The translations under genes and the position numbers were made by a program. The notes beneath the pieces were generated by a model. That model saw only the letters and a list, made by a program, of their open reading frames with translations. It was not told the origin of the DNA and made no database searches. 64,000 nucleotides of DNA from Streptomyces spiralis (GTDB lineage Bacteria > Actinomycetota > Actinomycetes > Streptomycetales > Streptomycetaceae), in NCBI RefSeq assembly GCF_014654675.1, contig NZ_BNBC01000006.1:218638-282637 (forward strand). Direction: 5' to 3'. The first letter of the stretch is position 1. Each line of letters begins with the position of its first letter. This document shows positions 37,493-46,375 of this stretch, piece by piece.

Positions 37493-38629
37493 TTAACTGA
37501 CGAGCGCATCCGGCTTGCCCTTGCTGCGCGGCCGTTCCTCGACCATCTTGCCCCAGACGATCAACCGGTACTTGCTGGTGAACTCCGGTGTGCAGGTGGT
37601 GAGTGTGATGTAGCGGCCGGGTCCGGTGAACCCCGACCCCTTGGGAACGGGGTCCAGGACACTGGTGTTCGCCGGTGACGTCACCGGCAGCATCGACGTC
37701 GTCTTGTAGACGAAGTAGGTGTCCTGCGTCTCCACGACGATCGGATCGCCCGGCTTGAGCCTGTTGATGTACCGGAACGGCTCGCCATGGGTGTTGCGGT
37801 GGCCGGCGAGCCCGAAGTTGCCCGTCTTCGCCTCGGGCATCGCCGTGTTGAGGTCGCCCTGGCCGTAGTGCCCGACCATGCCCTTGTCCAGCACCTTGGT
37901 CTTGCTGGTGCCCTCGGCGATCGGCACCACCACGTCCAGCTTCGGGATGTGCAGGATGGCGAAGCCCTGCCCCGGCTCGAAGACCCCCGGGCTGCGCCTG
38001 CCGCTCGCCCAGTCGTTCTGCAGCTGGTGCGCCTCGTTGCCCGCCTGCGCGTGGGCCCGGACGTTCGTCCACCACAGCTGGTAGGTGACGAACAGCAGCA
38101 TCAGCACACCGGTGGTGATGAACACCTCGCCGATGATCCGGCTGGCCACCACACCCGGGCTCGGTCTGCTCGCCCGCGCGAGCCGGCGCGCCTCCACCCG
38201 GGTCAGGGGTGCGGCCGGCTGCTCCTCGGTCGTCCCGTCCCCTCCCGGCGAGGAACGTCCGGCGGCGTGCGCACCGGCCCCGTGGCGCCCTGCGCGCGCT
38301 TGACGTCCGTGGCGGCCCCTGGCGGCCTTTCTGCGGGCCGCTCGGCCGCCCTGGGGGCCTTCGGGCGTCCCGGGCGGGTTTCCGGTCGTTCCTCCGGCCG
38401 TCACGGCCGTTCCGGCGGCTGTGGTGCCCTGTGGGCCTCCCGAGGCCCTGGGGGGCGGCCCGGGGACCCGCAGCCCCATCGTCTCCTCGGTGAGGGAGCC
38501 CGCGTACGGCGCCGCCGAGTCACGCGTGTCGTACGGCAGCGAGGCGTACGGATCCGCGGGGGCGTCGTAGCCCTCGGAGGATCCGTACCACTCGGCACCG
38601 GACTCGCGCTCGGGGCGCAGCGCGGTCAC
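37493..38629 (-). CDS. srtE1: Class E sortase with long N-terminal extension (SrtE1-like)
   Basis: A 378-residue sortase. Residues 1-155 are a disordered cytoplasmic Pro/Gly/Arg-rich leader, then one membrane helix (about 165-187) and the sortase domain with His in GLAGHRNTHGEPF, Cys in TLTTCTPEFTSKY and the following Arg. The upstream leader is far longer than that of the neighbouring sortase. Start GTG 38629 overlaps the pabA stop (GTGA), placing both sortases in an operon with pabA. Substrates are probably LAXTG-tailed proteins, encoded outside this window. Confidence 0.92.
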   Translation of the reverse strand: MTALRPERESGAEWYGSSEGYDAPADPYASLPYDTRDSAAPYAGSLTEETMGLRVPGPPPRASGGPQGTTAAGTAVTAGGTTGNPPGTPEGPQGGRAARRKAARGRHGRQARAGRHGAGAHAAGRSSPGGDGTTEEQPAAPLTRVEARRLARASRPSPGVVASRIIGEVFITTGVLMLLFVTYQLWWTNVRAHAQAGNEAHQLQNDWASGRRSPGVFEPGQGFAILHIPKLDVVVPIAEGTSKTKVLDKGMVGHYGQGDLNTAMPEAKTGNFGLAGHRNTHGEPFRYINRLKPGDPIVVETQDTYFVYKTTSMLPVTSPANTSVLDPVPKGSGFTGPGRYITLTTCTPEFTSKYRLIVWGKMVEERPRSKGKPDALVS

Positions 38630-39264
38630 GCCGTGGCCCTGCCCACCACCGGGGCGAGCCCCGCAGACCTCGCCACGGCACCCTGGTCGCCGCACTCCAC
38701 CAGCCAGTTGGCCAGCATCCGGTGCCCGTGCTCGGTGAGCACGGACTCGGGATGGAACTGCACGCCTTCCACGGGCAGTTCCCGGTGGCGCAGGCCCATG
38801 ATGATGCCGTCGTGGGTGCGGGCGGTGACCTCCAGCTCGTCGGGCACGGTCGGCGGCATCGCGGCCAGGGAGTGGTAGCGGGTCGCCGTGAACGGGGAGG
38901 GCAGCCCGGCGAAGACGCCCTTGCCCTCGTGTTCCACCAGGGAGGTCTTGCCGTGCAGCAGCTCGGGCGCCCGGTCCACCACGCCGCCGTACGCCACCTG
39001 CATGGACTGCATGCCCAGGCACACGCCGAAGACGGGGACACCGGTCGCGGCGCAGTGGCGCACCATGTCCACGCACACGCCGGCCTGCTCGGGCGTGCCC
39101 GGTCCCGGCGAGAGCAGCACACCGTCGAAGCCGTCCTGGGCGTGCGCCGTGGACACCTCGTCGTTGCGCAGCACCTCGCACTCGGCGCCGAGCTGGTACA
39201 GGTACTGGACGAGGTTGAAGACGAAGCTGTCGTAGTTGTCGACGACGAGGATCCGCGCAGTCAC
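38626..39264 (-). CDS. pabA: Glutamine amidotransferase, aminodeoxychorismate/anthranilate synthase component II
   Basis: A 212-residue class I glutamine amidotransferase: ILVVDNYDSFVFNLVQYL at the start, oxyanion segment SPGPGTPEQAG, nucleophile Cys in VFGVCLGMQSM, and the His-Glu pair in GVQFHPESVLTEHG. It supplies ammonia to a PabB or TrpE subunit encoded elsewhere. Start GTG 39264; the long upstream frame is spurious because a small membrane protein gene occupies it and ends in an overlapping GTGA. Confidence 0.92.
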   Translation of the reverse strand: MTARILVVDNYDSFVFNLVQYLYQLGAECEVLRNDEVSTAHAQDGFDGVLLSPGPGTPEQAGVCVDMVRHCAATGVPVFGVCLGMQSMQVAYGGVVDRAPELLHGKTSLVEHEGKGVFAGLPSPFTATRYHSLAAMPPTVPDELEVTARTHDGIIMGLRHRELPVEGVQFHPESVLTEHGHRMLANWLVECGDQGAVARSAGLAPVVGRATA

Positions 39265-39422
39265 TGGTTGTTCACCGTCACATCGTTGAAGGGCAGCAGC
39301 GGTTCGGCCCACGGGAAGACGTACTGGAACAGGACGTAGACCACGGCCAGGACCAGGACCAGTGAGATCAGCGCCCTCACCCAGGCGTTCCCCGGCAGAT
39401 GCCGCCAGATCCAGCCGTACAT
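39261..39422 (-). CDS. 53-residue small membrane protein upstream of pabA
   Basis: ATG 39422 to TGA 39261 encodes 53 residues. A short aromatic/basic start (MYGWIWRHLPGNAWVRA) is followed by one strong membrane helix (about 17-38, ALISLVLVLAVVYVLFQYVF) and a short acidic/Asn-rich outside tail (NDVTVNNQ). GGAAGGGAC lies 4-12 bp upstream as ribosome-binding site, and the stop overlaps the pabA start by 4 bp, evidence that it is translated. Position between DUF881 and pabA is next to the sortase and CrgA genes. No known function; a cell-envelope or division accessory is the simplest guess. Confidence 0.78.
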   Translation of the reverse strand: MYGWIWRHLPGNAWVRALISLVLVLAVVYVLFQYVFPWAEPLLPFNDVTVNNQ

Positions 39423-39545
39423 GCCGTCCCTTCCGTCTCACCACGGCACCAGACTCACGCCGTACGCCACCACTCACGCCGTACGCCAACAGACTAACGG
39501 CGCGACGCCCTCGGTTTCCCGGCCTCGGGGAACAGGGCCGGGCGG

Positions 39546-40325
39546 CTACTTCACGGGCTGGGCGTAGTGCAGGTCCACGGTGCCCGAGTAGCCGGGCAGG
39601 GTCGCCGTCCCGTCCTCGGTGACCTTCCAGCCGAGGCCGTAGACGTTGACGTACACCATGTAGTTCTGGATCGCCGGGGAGTCCGCGAGCGCCCGCTGCA
39701 GCTTCTCCGGGTCGCCCACCGCCGTGATCTTGTACGGCGGGGAGTAGACGCGGCCCTGGAGGATCAGGGTGTTGCCCACGCAGCGCACCGCGCTGGTGGA
39801 GATCAGCCGCTGGTCCATGACCTTGATGCCCTGGGCGCCGCCGTGCCACAACGCGTTGACCACGGCCTGGAGGTCCTGCTGGTGGATGACCAGGTAGTCG
39901 GGCTGCGGCTCGGGGTAGCCGGGGAGCTTGGCGGTGGCGTTCGGCGGGGCGTCGTCGAGCGTGACCGTGACGGCCTTCCCCTTGACCGGCCGCGTCCCCG
40001 CGCTGTTCTCCAGACCGGCCAGCTTCTCGTCCTGCGCCTTGGTGCTGCCGTCGTCGCTCTCGGCGAGGGACTCGACGTCGTGGCGCAGGGCCGCGTTGGA
40101 CTCGTCCAGCTCCTTGTTCTTGCGGCTGCGCTCCTGGACGAGGTCCGACAGCTTCAGCAGTGAGGCGTCCGTCCGGATATTGGTGCCCTTGGCCGTGTTG
40201 AAACTGGTGAAGAAAATCAGCCCGGCGAGGGCGAAAACGGCCACGGTGAGGATCCGCACGGGCCGGAAACGGGGCGTGCGGGCCGGACTGGATCCGGTCC
40301 CCGGAGAGTCGGCAGAATTGCTCAA
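39546..40325 (-). CDS. DUF881 family membrane-anchored protein
   Basis: A 259-residue protein. One N-terminal membrane helix (about 26-45, [18 protein letters not shown]) is followed by a coiled coil (about 55-105: [20 protein letters not shown]) and a DUF881 globular domain (about 115-255) with LHYAQP at the end. Structural studies place DUF881/YlxW proteins near division genes; function is not firmly known. It lies divergent from crgA and 123 bp upstream of the 53-residue protein gene. ATG 40325. Confidence 0.9.
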   Translation of the reverse strand: MSNSADSPGTGSSPARTPRFRPVRILTVAVFALAGLIFFTSFNTAKGTNIRTDASLLKLSDLVQERSRKNKELDESNAALRHDVESLAESDDGSTKAQDEKLAGLENSAGTRPVKGKAVTVTLDDAPPNATAKLPGYPEPQPDYLVIHQQDLQAVVNALWHGGAQGIKVMDQRLISTSAVRCVGNTLILQGRVYSPPYKITAVGDPEKLQRALADSPAIQNYMVYVNVYGLGWKVTEDGTATLPGYSGTVDLHYAQPVK

Positions 40326-40477
40326 CGTACCCTTATCTCCTTCGGCGCCACGGAAGCACTACGCTAACGGACGCCCGGGGGAGCACGGGGTTTCCCCCAG
40401 CAGTCCCCCTTGTACGCCCCCGGAGCCAGCCCAGTTCCCCTGCGCGGCCACGCAGCGCATCGACAGGAGAGACCCTC

Positions 40478-40732
40478 GTGCCGAAGTCACGTATCCGCAA
40501 GAAGGCCGACTACACGCCGCCGCCCGCGAAGCAGGCGACGGCCCTGAAGCTGGAGAGCCGCGGCTGGGTGGCCCCCGTGATGCTGGCCATGTTCGTCATC
40601 GGCCTGGCCTGGATCGTCGTCTTCTACGTGACCGACGGCTCGCTGCCCATCGACGCGCTCGACAACTGGAACATCGTGGTCGGCTTCGGCTTCATCGCGG
40701 CCGGATTCGGTGTCTCCACGCAGTGGAAGTAG
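40478..40732 (+). CDS. crgA: Cell division protein CrgA
   Basis: An 84-residue protein: [16 protein letters not shown] start, then two membrane helices (about 32-53 and 64-82) ending STQWK. CrgA coordinates growth and FtsZ-driven septation in Streptomyces and recruits septal peptidoglycan enzymes in mycobacteria. AGGAGAGACC lies before GTG 40478. Transcribed rightward from the DUF881/crgA intergenic region, followed by the DnaA-box-rich gap. Confidence 0.95.
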   Translation: MPKSRIRKKADYTPPPAKQATALKLESRGWVAPVMLAMFVIGLAWIVVFYVTDGSLPIDALDNWNIVVGFGFIAAGFGVSTQWK

Positions 40733-41053
40733 GAGTGGCCGCCGGGTGAACCGCGGGCTGAATCCAGCTCTGCCCACGGCTATCCGCTGAGTTATCCACA
40801 GCCTGCGTGAATTTCCACACGCCCCTGGGGAAAAGCCGACGATCTGTGGATAACCAGTCCCCCGTTGACACCGGTACGACTGTCACACCACCCCGTCACC
40901 ACCCACTGGCCCCCTGCCTGACCTGCACAAATACAGGTGAGCGGCAGGGGGCACAGTTGTTCCCGCACACTATGCACAAGATTCGGCACACACTGTGGAC
41001 AACAGTGGACAACGAAGCGGAGACAGGCGGAGACGGCCCGTCCTCGCCCGTCC
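40733..41053. other. Intergenic DnaA-box cluster between crgA and the rhomboid gene
   Basis: This 321-bp gap holds TTATCCACA (40792-40800), TGTGGATAA (40845-40853), TGTGGACAA (40994-41002) and the one-mismatch AGTGGACAA (41004-41012), plus a weaker TTTCCACAC near 40812. Three match the DnaA box TT(G/A)TCCACA exactly. The spacing includes an inverted pair 45 bp apart and a direct pair 10 bp apart. DnaA-box clusters outside oriC that bind DnaA and affect replication are known in S. coelicolor. Confidence 0.72.
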
Positions 41054-41941
41054 TCAGGCGAGCTGGGCGGTTCTGACGAGAGTCATGACGACGATCACCG
41101 CCAACACCAGCGCGCACGTCCCGTACTGCACCAGCGCCCGCCGCTCCCGTGGGGCGTGGACCATCGCGTAGCCGACGATCACACCGGCGACCAGGCCGCC
41201 GATGTGCGCCTGCCAGGCGATGCTGGCCCAGCCGAAGGTGATGATCAGGTTGACCACCAGCAGGGCGATGACGGGGCGCATGTCGTAGTTGAGCCGGCGC
41301 ATCAGGACGGCGGTGGCGCCGAAGAGGCCGAAGATGGCGCCGGAGGCGCCGAGGGAGGCCTCGGCCGGGGAGGCCAGCAGGTACGTCAGCGCGCCGCCGG
41401 CCAGACCCGAGATGAAGTACAGCGTCAGATAGCGGCTCCGGCCGAGGGCCGCTTCCAATGGGCCGCCGATCCACCACAGGCTGAGCATGTTGAAGCCGAT
41501 GTGCCAGTACTCCTGGTGCGTGAACATCGACGTCACCAGGCGGTACCACTCGCCGCCGGCGACGCCCGAGGTGGGCATGGCCGGCTTCGGCGGCCATGCG
41601 CCGTACAGGACCAGGTGTTCCAGCAGGGACTTGTCGGCCTGGACGGCGATGAACACCGCGATGTTGATCCCGATGAGGATCTTGGTCAACAGCCGCGGGT
41701 CGGCCGTCACCGTGCCCCCCGCTACCGTGCGCGGCCGGGACGCCTGAGGTGCGTGGCCCGTGCCGGACGCTGCGCGGACGCAGTCCGGGCACTGGAAGCC
41801 CACGGAGGCGTCGACCATGCACTCCGGGCAGATCGGCCGCTCGCAGCGGGTACAGCGGACGCCGGTCTCGCGGTCCGGGTGCCGGTAGCAGGTGGGCACG
41901 CTGCCGCGCGCCTCCGACCGGCCGCCTGGCGCCTGTTCCAT
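41054..41941 (-). CDS. Rhomboid-family intramembrane serine protease with N-terminal zinc-ribbon
   Basis: A 295-residue protein. A Cys/His-rich N-terminal domain (about 17-56, CYRHPDRETGVRC...CERPICPEC) precedes six membrane helices (about 85-290). Active-site motifs are the Ser in GASGAIFGLFG and the His in AHIGGLVAGV, with HIGFNMLSLWWIG earlier. It cleaves membrane-protein helices; substrates are unknown. Start ATG 41941. The B-box-like zinc domain is common in actinobacterial rhomboids. Confidence 0.92.
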   Translation of the reverse strand: MEQAPGGRSEARGSVPTCYRHPDRETGVRCTRCERPICPECMVDASVGFQCPDCVRAASGTGHAPQASRPRTVAGGTVTADPRLLTKILIGINIAVFIAVQADKSLLEHLVLYGAWPPKPAMPTSGVAGGEWYRLVTSMFTHQEYWHIGFNMLSLWWIGGPLEAALGRSRYLTLYFISGLAGGALTYLLASPAEASLGASGAIFGLFGATAVLMRRLNYDMRPVIALLVVNLIITFGWASIAWQAHIGGLVAGVIVGYAMVHAPRERRALVQYGTCALVLAVIVVMTLVRTAQLA

Positions 41942-42050
41942 GGGGTCCCCTCAAGTTCGCTGTGGACGGTGCACGACTCGCCGTGGCAACGCACCGCCCC
42001 GCTCATCCTTACGGACGAGCGGGGCGATTGGTTCCCTGCGAGCCGTCGGT

Positions 42051-42581
42051 TCAGGCCCCGCGGGACTCGATGACGACCGACTCGATGACCACGTCGCTGA
42101 GCGGGCGGTCGTTGCGGTTGGTCTTCGTGGTCGCGATGGCGTCGACGACCTTCTGGCTGGCCGGGTCGGTGACCTCGCCGAAGATGGTGTGCTTGCGGGT
42201 CAGCCAGGCCGTCGGGGCGACGGTGATGAAGAACTGCGAGCCGTTGGTGCCGGGGCCCGCGTTGGCCATCGCCAGCAGGTAGGGCTTGTTGAAGGCGAGG
42301 TCCGGGTGGAACTCGTCCTCGAACGTGTAGCCGGGGCCGCCGGTGCCGTTGCCCAGCGGGTCACCGCCCTGGATCATGAAACCGCTGATCACCCGGTGGA
42401 AGACCGTGCCGTCGTACAGCTTCGCCGTGGACTTCTCGCCGGTGGCGGGGTGCGTCCACTCGCGCTCGCCCTTGGCGAGCTCCACGAAGTTGCGGACCGT
42501 CTTGGGGGCATGGTCCGGCAGGAGCCGGATCTCGATGTCGCCGTGGTTGGTCTTCAGGGTGGCGTAGAGCTGCTCAGCCAC
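42051..42581 (-). CDS. ppiA: Cyclophilin-type peptidyl-prolyl isomerase
   Basis: A 176-residue cyclophilin without signal peptide: FHRVISGFMIQGGDP, NAGPGTNGSQFFITVAP and HTIFGEV are the core active-site segments. It accelerates proline isomerisation in the cytoplasm. Start GTG 42581 with GGAAGG 7 bp upstream; the much longer upstream frame is antisense noise. Confidence 0.94.
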   Translation of the reverse strand: MAEQLYATLKTNHGDIEIRLLPDHAPKTVRNFVELAKGEREWTHPATGEKSTAKLYDGTVFHRVISGFMIQGGDPLGNGTGGPGYTFEDEFHPDLAFNKPYLLAMANAGPGTNGSQFFITVAPTAWLTRKHTIFGEVTDPASQKVVDAIATTKTNRNDRPLSDVVIESVVIESRGA

Positions 42582-42913
42582 GATCTGCCTTCCGTTGTCT
42601 CTTCTTGACCCTCCGATCCTCGCACGGCATGCGCCACGCGTCGCCCGGCACCCGCCTCCGGGCGGACATCCGCCGGAATCGGTTGCGGAATTCGGGGTCA
42701 GTCCTCTCGGGTCGGGAGCGCCGCGCGGCGATCCGTGGCATTGTCGTCGACAAGCTCCCGTTGCTCCGTATTCATCCGCTATCACCCTTCCACCGTCTCC
42801 CCGTGACCGTGACCCGGATGCCCGTGCGCACATGCTCACGGGCTCGTCGGCAGGCATGATCCGTAAATGGGTGGAAAGTCGAATTACCGTACGCCACCGA
42901 GGAGGAGGAACCC
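42582..42913. other. 332-bp gap between ppiA and DUF5324 gene
   Basis: Nothing here looks coding: frames have Arg-rich, unconserved composition. It should contain the two divergent promoters. I see no clear operator or hairpin. Confidence 0.6.
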
Positions 42914-43627
42914 GTGACCCGCATCGACAGCGTGCGCGCCGCGACCGGCTCGGCGAAGGACAGCGTGCTGCACGCCGCGGAAGTGGTGGCGCCCTACGCC
43001 GACACGGCCAGGGAAAGGGCCGCGCACTACGCGCACGAGGCACGCGTACGGCTGGCGCCGAAGGTCTCCCTGGCCGCCGACCAGGCCCGTGTGCAGTACG
43101 GCGCCCATGTCGCACCCCGGCTGGAGCAGGCCCGCACGCAGGCCATGACGTATGTGCCGCCGAAGCTCGACCAGGCCGCCCAGGAGGCCGCCTGCCGCAC
43201 GCGCAAGGCCGCCCGGCAGGCCGCCGAGTACTCCAGGCCGCGCATCGAACAGGCGATGGCCGCGGCCGGGCCGGTCGCGGACGAGGCCACCGCGCGAGGT
43301 GCCGCCGCACTGGTCGCGCTGCGCGGCCAGGTCCCGGCGCAGAAGATCCAGAAGCTCGCCCGCAGGCGGAGCCGGCGGGCCCGGGCCGGTCGCATCGCCA
43401 AGGTGGTCGCGCTGGTGGGCGTGCTCGCGGGCGGTGCCTTCGCCGCCTGGAAGTGGTGGGACAAGCAGGCCAACCCCGACTGGCTGGTGGAGCCGCCGGC
43501 CGCGACCGAGGTCCCCGAGTCCGGCCGGCTGTCCTCCGTGGACGGCACCGGCCAGTCGGTCCTGGACCCCGAGGTCGAGGCGAAGGAGGCCGAGGAAGAG
43601 GCGGCGGACCGCGACGATCAGGGCTGA
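42914..43627 (+). CDS. DUF5324 family membrane protein
   Basis: A 237-residue protein with an Ala-rich amphipathic first half (about 1-150), resembling apolipoprotein/LEA-like helical repeats (SAKDSVLHAAEVVAPYADTA). A basic patch and one membrane helix follow (about 160-178, IAKVVALVGVLAGGAFAAWK), then an acidic Glu-rich C-terminal tail. GAGGAGGAGG before GTG 42914. The family is widespread in Streptomyces with no known function. Confidence 0.85.
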   Translation: MTRIDSVRAATGSAKDSVLHAAEVVAPYADTARERAAHYAHEARVRLAPKVSLAADQARVQYGAHVAPRLEQARTQAMTYVPPKLDQAAQEAACRTRKAARQAAEYSRPRIEQAMAAAGPVADEATARGAAALVALRGQVPAQKIQKLARRRSRRARAGRIAKVVALVGVLAGGAFAAWKWWDKQANPDWLVEPPAATEVPESGRLSSVDGTGQSVLDPEVEAKEAEEEAADRDDQG

Positions 43628-43689
43628 CCGCGCCCGCCGCGCGCTGTCCGGGGTCGCCCGCGTACGTCCGGTACGCGGGCGGCCCTCCG

Positions 43690-43752
43690 TTGTCACGGGG
43701 CGGCCCGCCGTTGTCACGGGGCGGCCCGCCGTTGTCACGGGGGCGGCCCTTC
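43690..43752. repeat. 21-bp tandem repeat x3 between convergent genes
   Basis: Unit TTGTCACGGGGCGGCCCGCCG starts at 43690, 43711 and 43732, the third copy having one extra G. It fills the space between the DUF5324 stop and the phosphatase stop. Each unit contains a GGCGGCCCGCC-like near-palindrome, so it could act as an array of terminator stems, or be slippage. Confidence 0.85.
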
Positions 43753-43757
43753 GTCGT

Positions 43758-45923
43758 TCAGCCCTGGCTCAGCGGCTGCTCGGCCCAGATCGTCTTGCCG
43801 CTGTCGCCGTAGCGGGTGCCCCAGCGCTGGGTGAGGCTCGCGACGAGCAGCAGTCCGCGGCCTCCCTCGTCGTAGGTACGGGCCCGGCGCAGATGCGGGG
43901 CGGTGCTGCTGCCGTCGGAGACCTCGCAGATCAGCGACGAGGTGTCCCGGATCAGCCGCAGCACGACGGGGTCTGCGCCGTAGCGGATGGCGTTGGTGAC
44001 CAGCTCGCTGGTGATCAGCTCGGTGGTGAAGGCGACGTCCTCCCCGAGCCCCCACTCCCGCAGCCGGCCGGCCGCGCGTTCCCGGGTGGTCGCGACGACC
44101 TCCGGGTCGCGGGGCAGCTCCCATGAGGCCAGCCGGTCCGCGCCGAGGCGGTGGGTGCGGGCGAGAAGAAGGGCCACGTCCTCGGCGGGCCGGGCCGGCA
44201 CCAGGTGCGTGATCACACGGTCGCACACCGCCTGGAGCGACTCCGCGGGGCGGGCGAGCAGCGCGTGCAGTTCGGCCCGCGCCGCCTCGGGGCCCTTGCC
44301 GGAGGCGTGCAGGAGCCCGTCGGTGTAGAGCGCGAGACGGCTCCCCGCCGGGAGATCGAACTCGGTCGCCTCGAACTTGATGCCGCCCTGTCCCAGCGGG
44401 GGACCGGACGGCACCGCGAGTTGCTCGACATGGCCGTCGGGGTGGACCAGGACCGGCTCGGGATGGCCCGCGGAGGCGATGGCGCAGCGCCCGGAGACCG
44501 GGTCGTAGGCGGCGTACAGGCAGGTGGCGCCCGCCACCGGAGCGCCGCCCGCGTGGGCCGCCTCCTCCTGGTCCAGTGTGATCACGATGTCGTCGAGATG
44601 GGTGAGCAGTTCGTCGGGGGCCAGTTCCACGGCGGCCAGCGTGCGTACGGCCGTACGCATCCTGCCCATGGTCGCGGTGGCGCGGATGCCGGTCCCGACG
44701 ACATCGCCGACGGCCAGGGCGACCCGGGCTCCGGAGAGCGGCACGACGTCGAACCAGTCGCCGCCGATGCCCGTGGCGCTCGTGCTCTGCAGATAGCAGG
44801 AGGCGATGTCCACGGCCTGGTGCTCGTCGGCGTGGTCGGGCAACAGGCTGCGTTGCAGGGCGAGCGCGGCCTGCCGCTCCCGGCTGTAGCGCAGGCAGTT
44901 GTCCAGGCAGACGGCGGTGCGGGCGGCCAGGTCGCGGGCCAGGTGGACATCGGCCTTGTCGAAGGCGGGGTGGGGGCGGCGCCGGGCGAAGGTCACCAGG
45001 CCCAGGGTGGTGCCGCGGGCCACCATGGGGACGAGGAGTGCGGCACGGTCCGTGGGCGGCCCGCCCGTCCCGTTCGGCGTCGCTGTCCCTGTTCCGTTCG
45101 GCGGTGACCGGTCCTCGACCCGGGCGTAGGGCGCCGGGGCGATGTCTCCGCGGGGCTCGCCGTCCTCCAGGACGCGCCCGGTCAGCGAGTCGCGCGCGAC
45201 GGAGTGCACGCCGCAGGTCGCCGCGCCGGGATCCGCCGGGCAGTCGGGAGCCGAACCCGACGCGACACGACGGAACTCGATGGCGCCGCCGCCCGGTTCG
45301 GGTGCCCCGCCGCCGGGCCCGGTCCCGCTCCCCTCGGTGTTCCACACCTCCGCGAGAAGGTCCACGGTCACCCGCTCGGCGAAGCTCTCGGTGGCCAGTT
45401 CCACCAGCTCCCGCGCGGTGTGCGAGACGTCCAGGGTGCTGCCGATCCGTGCGCTGGCCTGGCTGAGCACCGCCATCCGGCGGCGTGCCCAGAACTGCTC
45501 GGTGGTGTCGAGGGTGGCCGCGGACACCCCGAGGAGTTCGCCCTCAGGACTCCGCACCGGGGAGAGCGTGACCCGCCATGTGTGCTTCGCGCCATCCAGT
45601 GTAAGAGTGCTCTGCCACGACTCGGGCTCGCCGGTCCGCATCACCCGGCCGACGGCCTCGCTGAACTCGTGGCCGCCCTCGATGGGGATCCCGGGCTCGA
45701 TCTCCCCGGCGGGCAGCCCCAGCAGGGCCTCCGGCGGCCGGTTCGCGACCAGGGCGGCGGCGTGGTTCAGCCATGCCAGCCGGCGGTCCCTGTCGAAGAA
45801 GGCGACAGGGACGGGCAACTGGTCGAGCAGGTGCCGCTCGCGCGCGACGGCCAGGGCCAGGCCGTCGTCACCGGCGCATCGGATTCCGCACGGATCGCCT
45901 CCGCTCGCACCGTGCCCGTCCAT
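43758..45923 (-). CDS. PAS-GAF-SpoIIE phosphatase with anti-sigma-type ATPase domain
   Basis: A 721-residue signalling protein. A PAS domain (about 30-140, LPVPVAFFDRDRRLAWLNHAAA) and a GAF domain (about 165-340) are followed by a SpoIIE/PP2C phosphatase (about 370-560, GIGGDWFDVVPL, ASAGHPEPVL, LYTDGLLHA) and a C-terminal HATPase_c domain (about 585-715, ELITSELVTNAIRYG). It likely dephosphorylates anti-anti-sigma factors, or acts as their antagonist kinase, in response to a signal bound by PAS/GAF. ATG 45923 is chosen; GTG 45932 has a better-placed GGAG. Large family in Streptomyces; target unknown. Confidence 0.9.
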   Translation of the reverse strand: MDGHGASGGDPCGIRCAGDDGLALAVARERHLLDQLPVPVAFFDRDRRLAWLNHAAALVANRPPEALLGLPAGEIEPGIPIEGGHEFSEAVGRVMRTGEPESWQSTLTLDGAKHTWRVTLSPVRSPEGELLGVSAATLDTTEQFWARRRMAVLSQASARIGSTLDVSHTARELVELATESFAERVTVDLLAEVWNTEGSGTGPGGGAPEPGGGAIEFRRVASGSAPDCPADPGAATCGVHSVARDSLTGRVLEDGEPRGDIAPAPYARVEDRSPPNGTGTATPNGTGGPPTDRAALLVPMVARGTTLGLVTFARRRPHPAFDKADVHLARDLAARTAVCLDNCLRYSRERQAALALQRSLLPDHADEHQAVDIASCYLQSTSATGIGGDWFDVVPLSGARVALAVGDVVGTGIRATATMGRMRTAVRTLAAVELAPDELLTHLDDIVITLDQEEAAHAGGAPVAGATCLYAAYDPVSGRCAIASAGHPEPVLVHPDGHVEQLAVPSGPPLGQGGIKFEATEFDLPAGSRLALYTDGLLHASGKGPEAARAELHALLARPAESLQAVCDRVITHLVPARPAEDVALLLARTHRLGADRLASWELPRDPEVVATTRERAAGRLREWGLGEDVAFTTELITSELVTNAIRYGADPVVLRLIRDTSSLICEVSDGSSTAPHLRRARTYDEGGRGLLLVASLTQRWGTRYGDSGKTIWAEQPLSQG

Positions 45924-46071
45924 GCGCCGCACACCTGCTCCGTTCCCGCCGACCGTCCTGGATGCACCGTTGCTACGCCTTCGAGTCAAGAATGCCCCTT
46001 CGGGGCGTTCCGTGCGAGGTTGATCGGGACGGGGATCCGGCGGCGGCCGCCGCGCGCGCCGACCGCACGAA

Positions 46072-46113
46072 AAAGCCCACCCGGCCAGCGTTTCCGCAGG
46101 TCAGGTGGGCTTT
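46072..46113 (-). terminator. Terminator of tRNA-Ala
   Basis: AAAGCCCACC and GGTGGGCTTT pair around a GC-rich loop just downstream of the tRNA on the minus strand; the stem is followed by a T-rich TTTTTC. Confidence 0.85.
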
Positions 46114-46120
46114 GGTGCGG

Positions 46121-46193
46121 TGGAGCCTAGGGGAGTCGAACCCCTGACATCTGCCATGCAAAGACAGCGCTCTACCAACTGAGCTAAGGCCCC
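46121..46193 (-). tRNA. tRNA-Ala (TGC)
   Basis: A 73-nt class I tRNA on the minus strand. Acceptor GGGGCCT/AGGCTCC with one G-U, anticodon arm CTGTC-TTTGCAT-GGCAG gives anticodon TGC, and the T arm contains GGTTCGACT. Discriminator A; only CC of CCA is present. Confidence 0.95.
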
Positions 46194-46245
46194 GAAGAGG
46201 AGCATCCGCCCGGACGAACCGTCCGCCGGTCGGGTGCCGCAGACC

Positions 46246-46276
46246 AGAGTACCGGGTCACCCCCCGGATCTCGCAA
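46246..46276 (-). promoter_or_regulatory. Possible tRNA-Ala promoter
   Basis: On the minus strand TTGCGA (46271-46276) and TACTCT (46246-46251) are 19 bp apart, about 53 bp upstream of the tRNA. The spacing is longer than ideal. Confidence 0.4.
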
Positions 46277-46324
46277 AAAGATTGGGGGTCCCCGTCGCCG
46301 ACCACTCTCCGTAAGATGCTCCGC

Positions 46325-46346
46325 GTGGTTCGCTACAGCGAACCAC
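46325..46346. promoter_or_regulatory. Perfect palindromic operator before the HTH gene
   Basis: GTGGTTCGCT and AGCGAACCAC form a perfect 10-bp inverted repeat around a central AC. It sits 30 bp before the start codon and 7 bp after a -10-like TAAGAT (46312-46317), so a bound protein would block transcription start. Likely autoregulatory site of the HTH protein. Confidence 0.75.
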
Positions 46347-46375
46347 GGTACTCGGGGAAGCGATGGGGAGACGCA

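Noticed and set aside
42595..43812. 405-residue frame over the DUF5324 gene
   Set aside because: Out-of-frame shadow; ends in the 21-bp tandem repeat, which creates repetitive residues.
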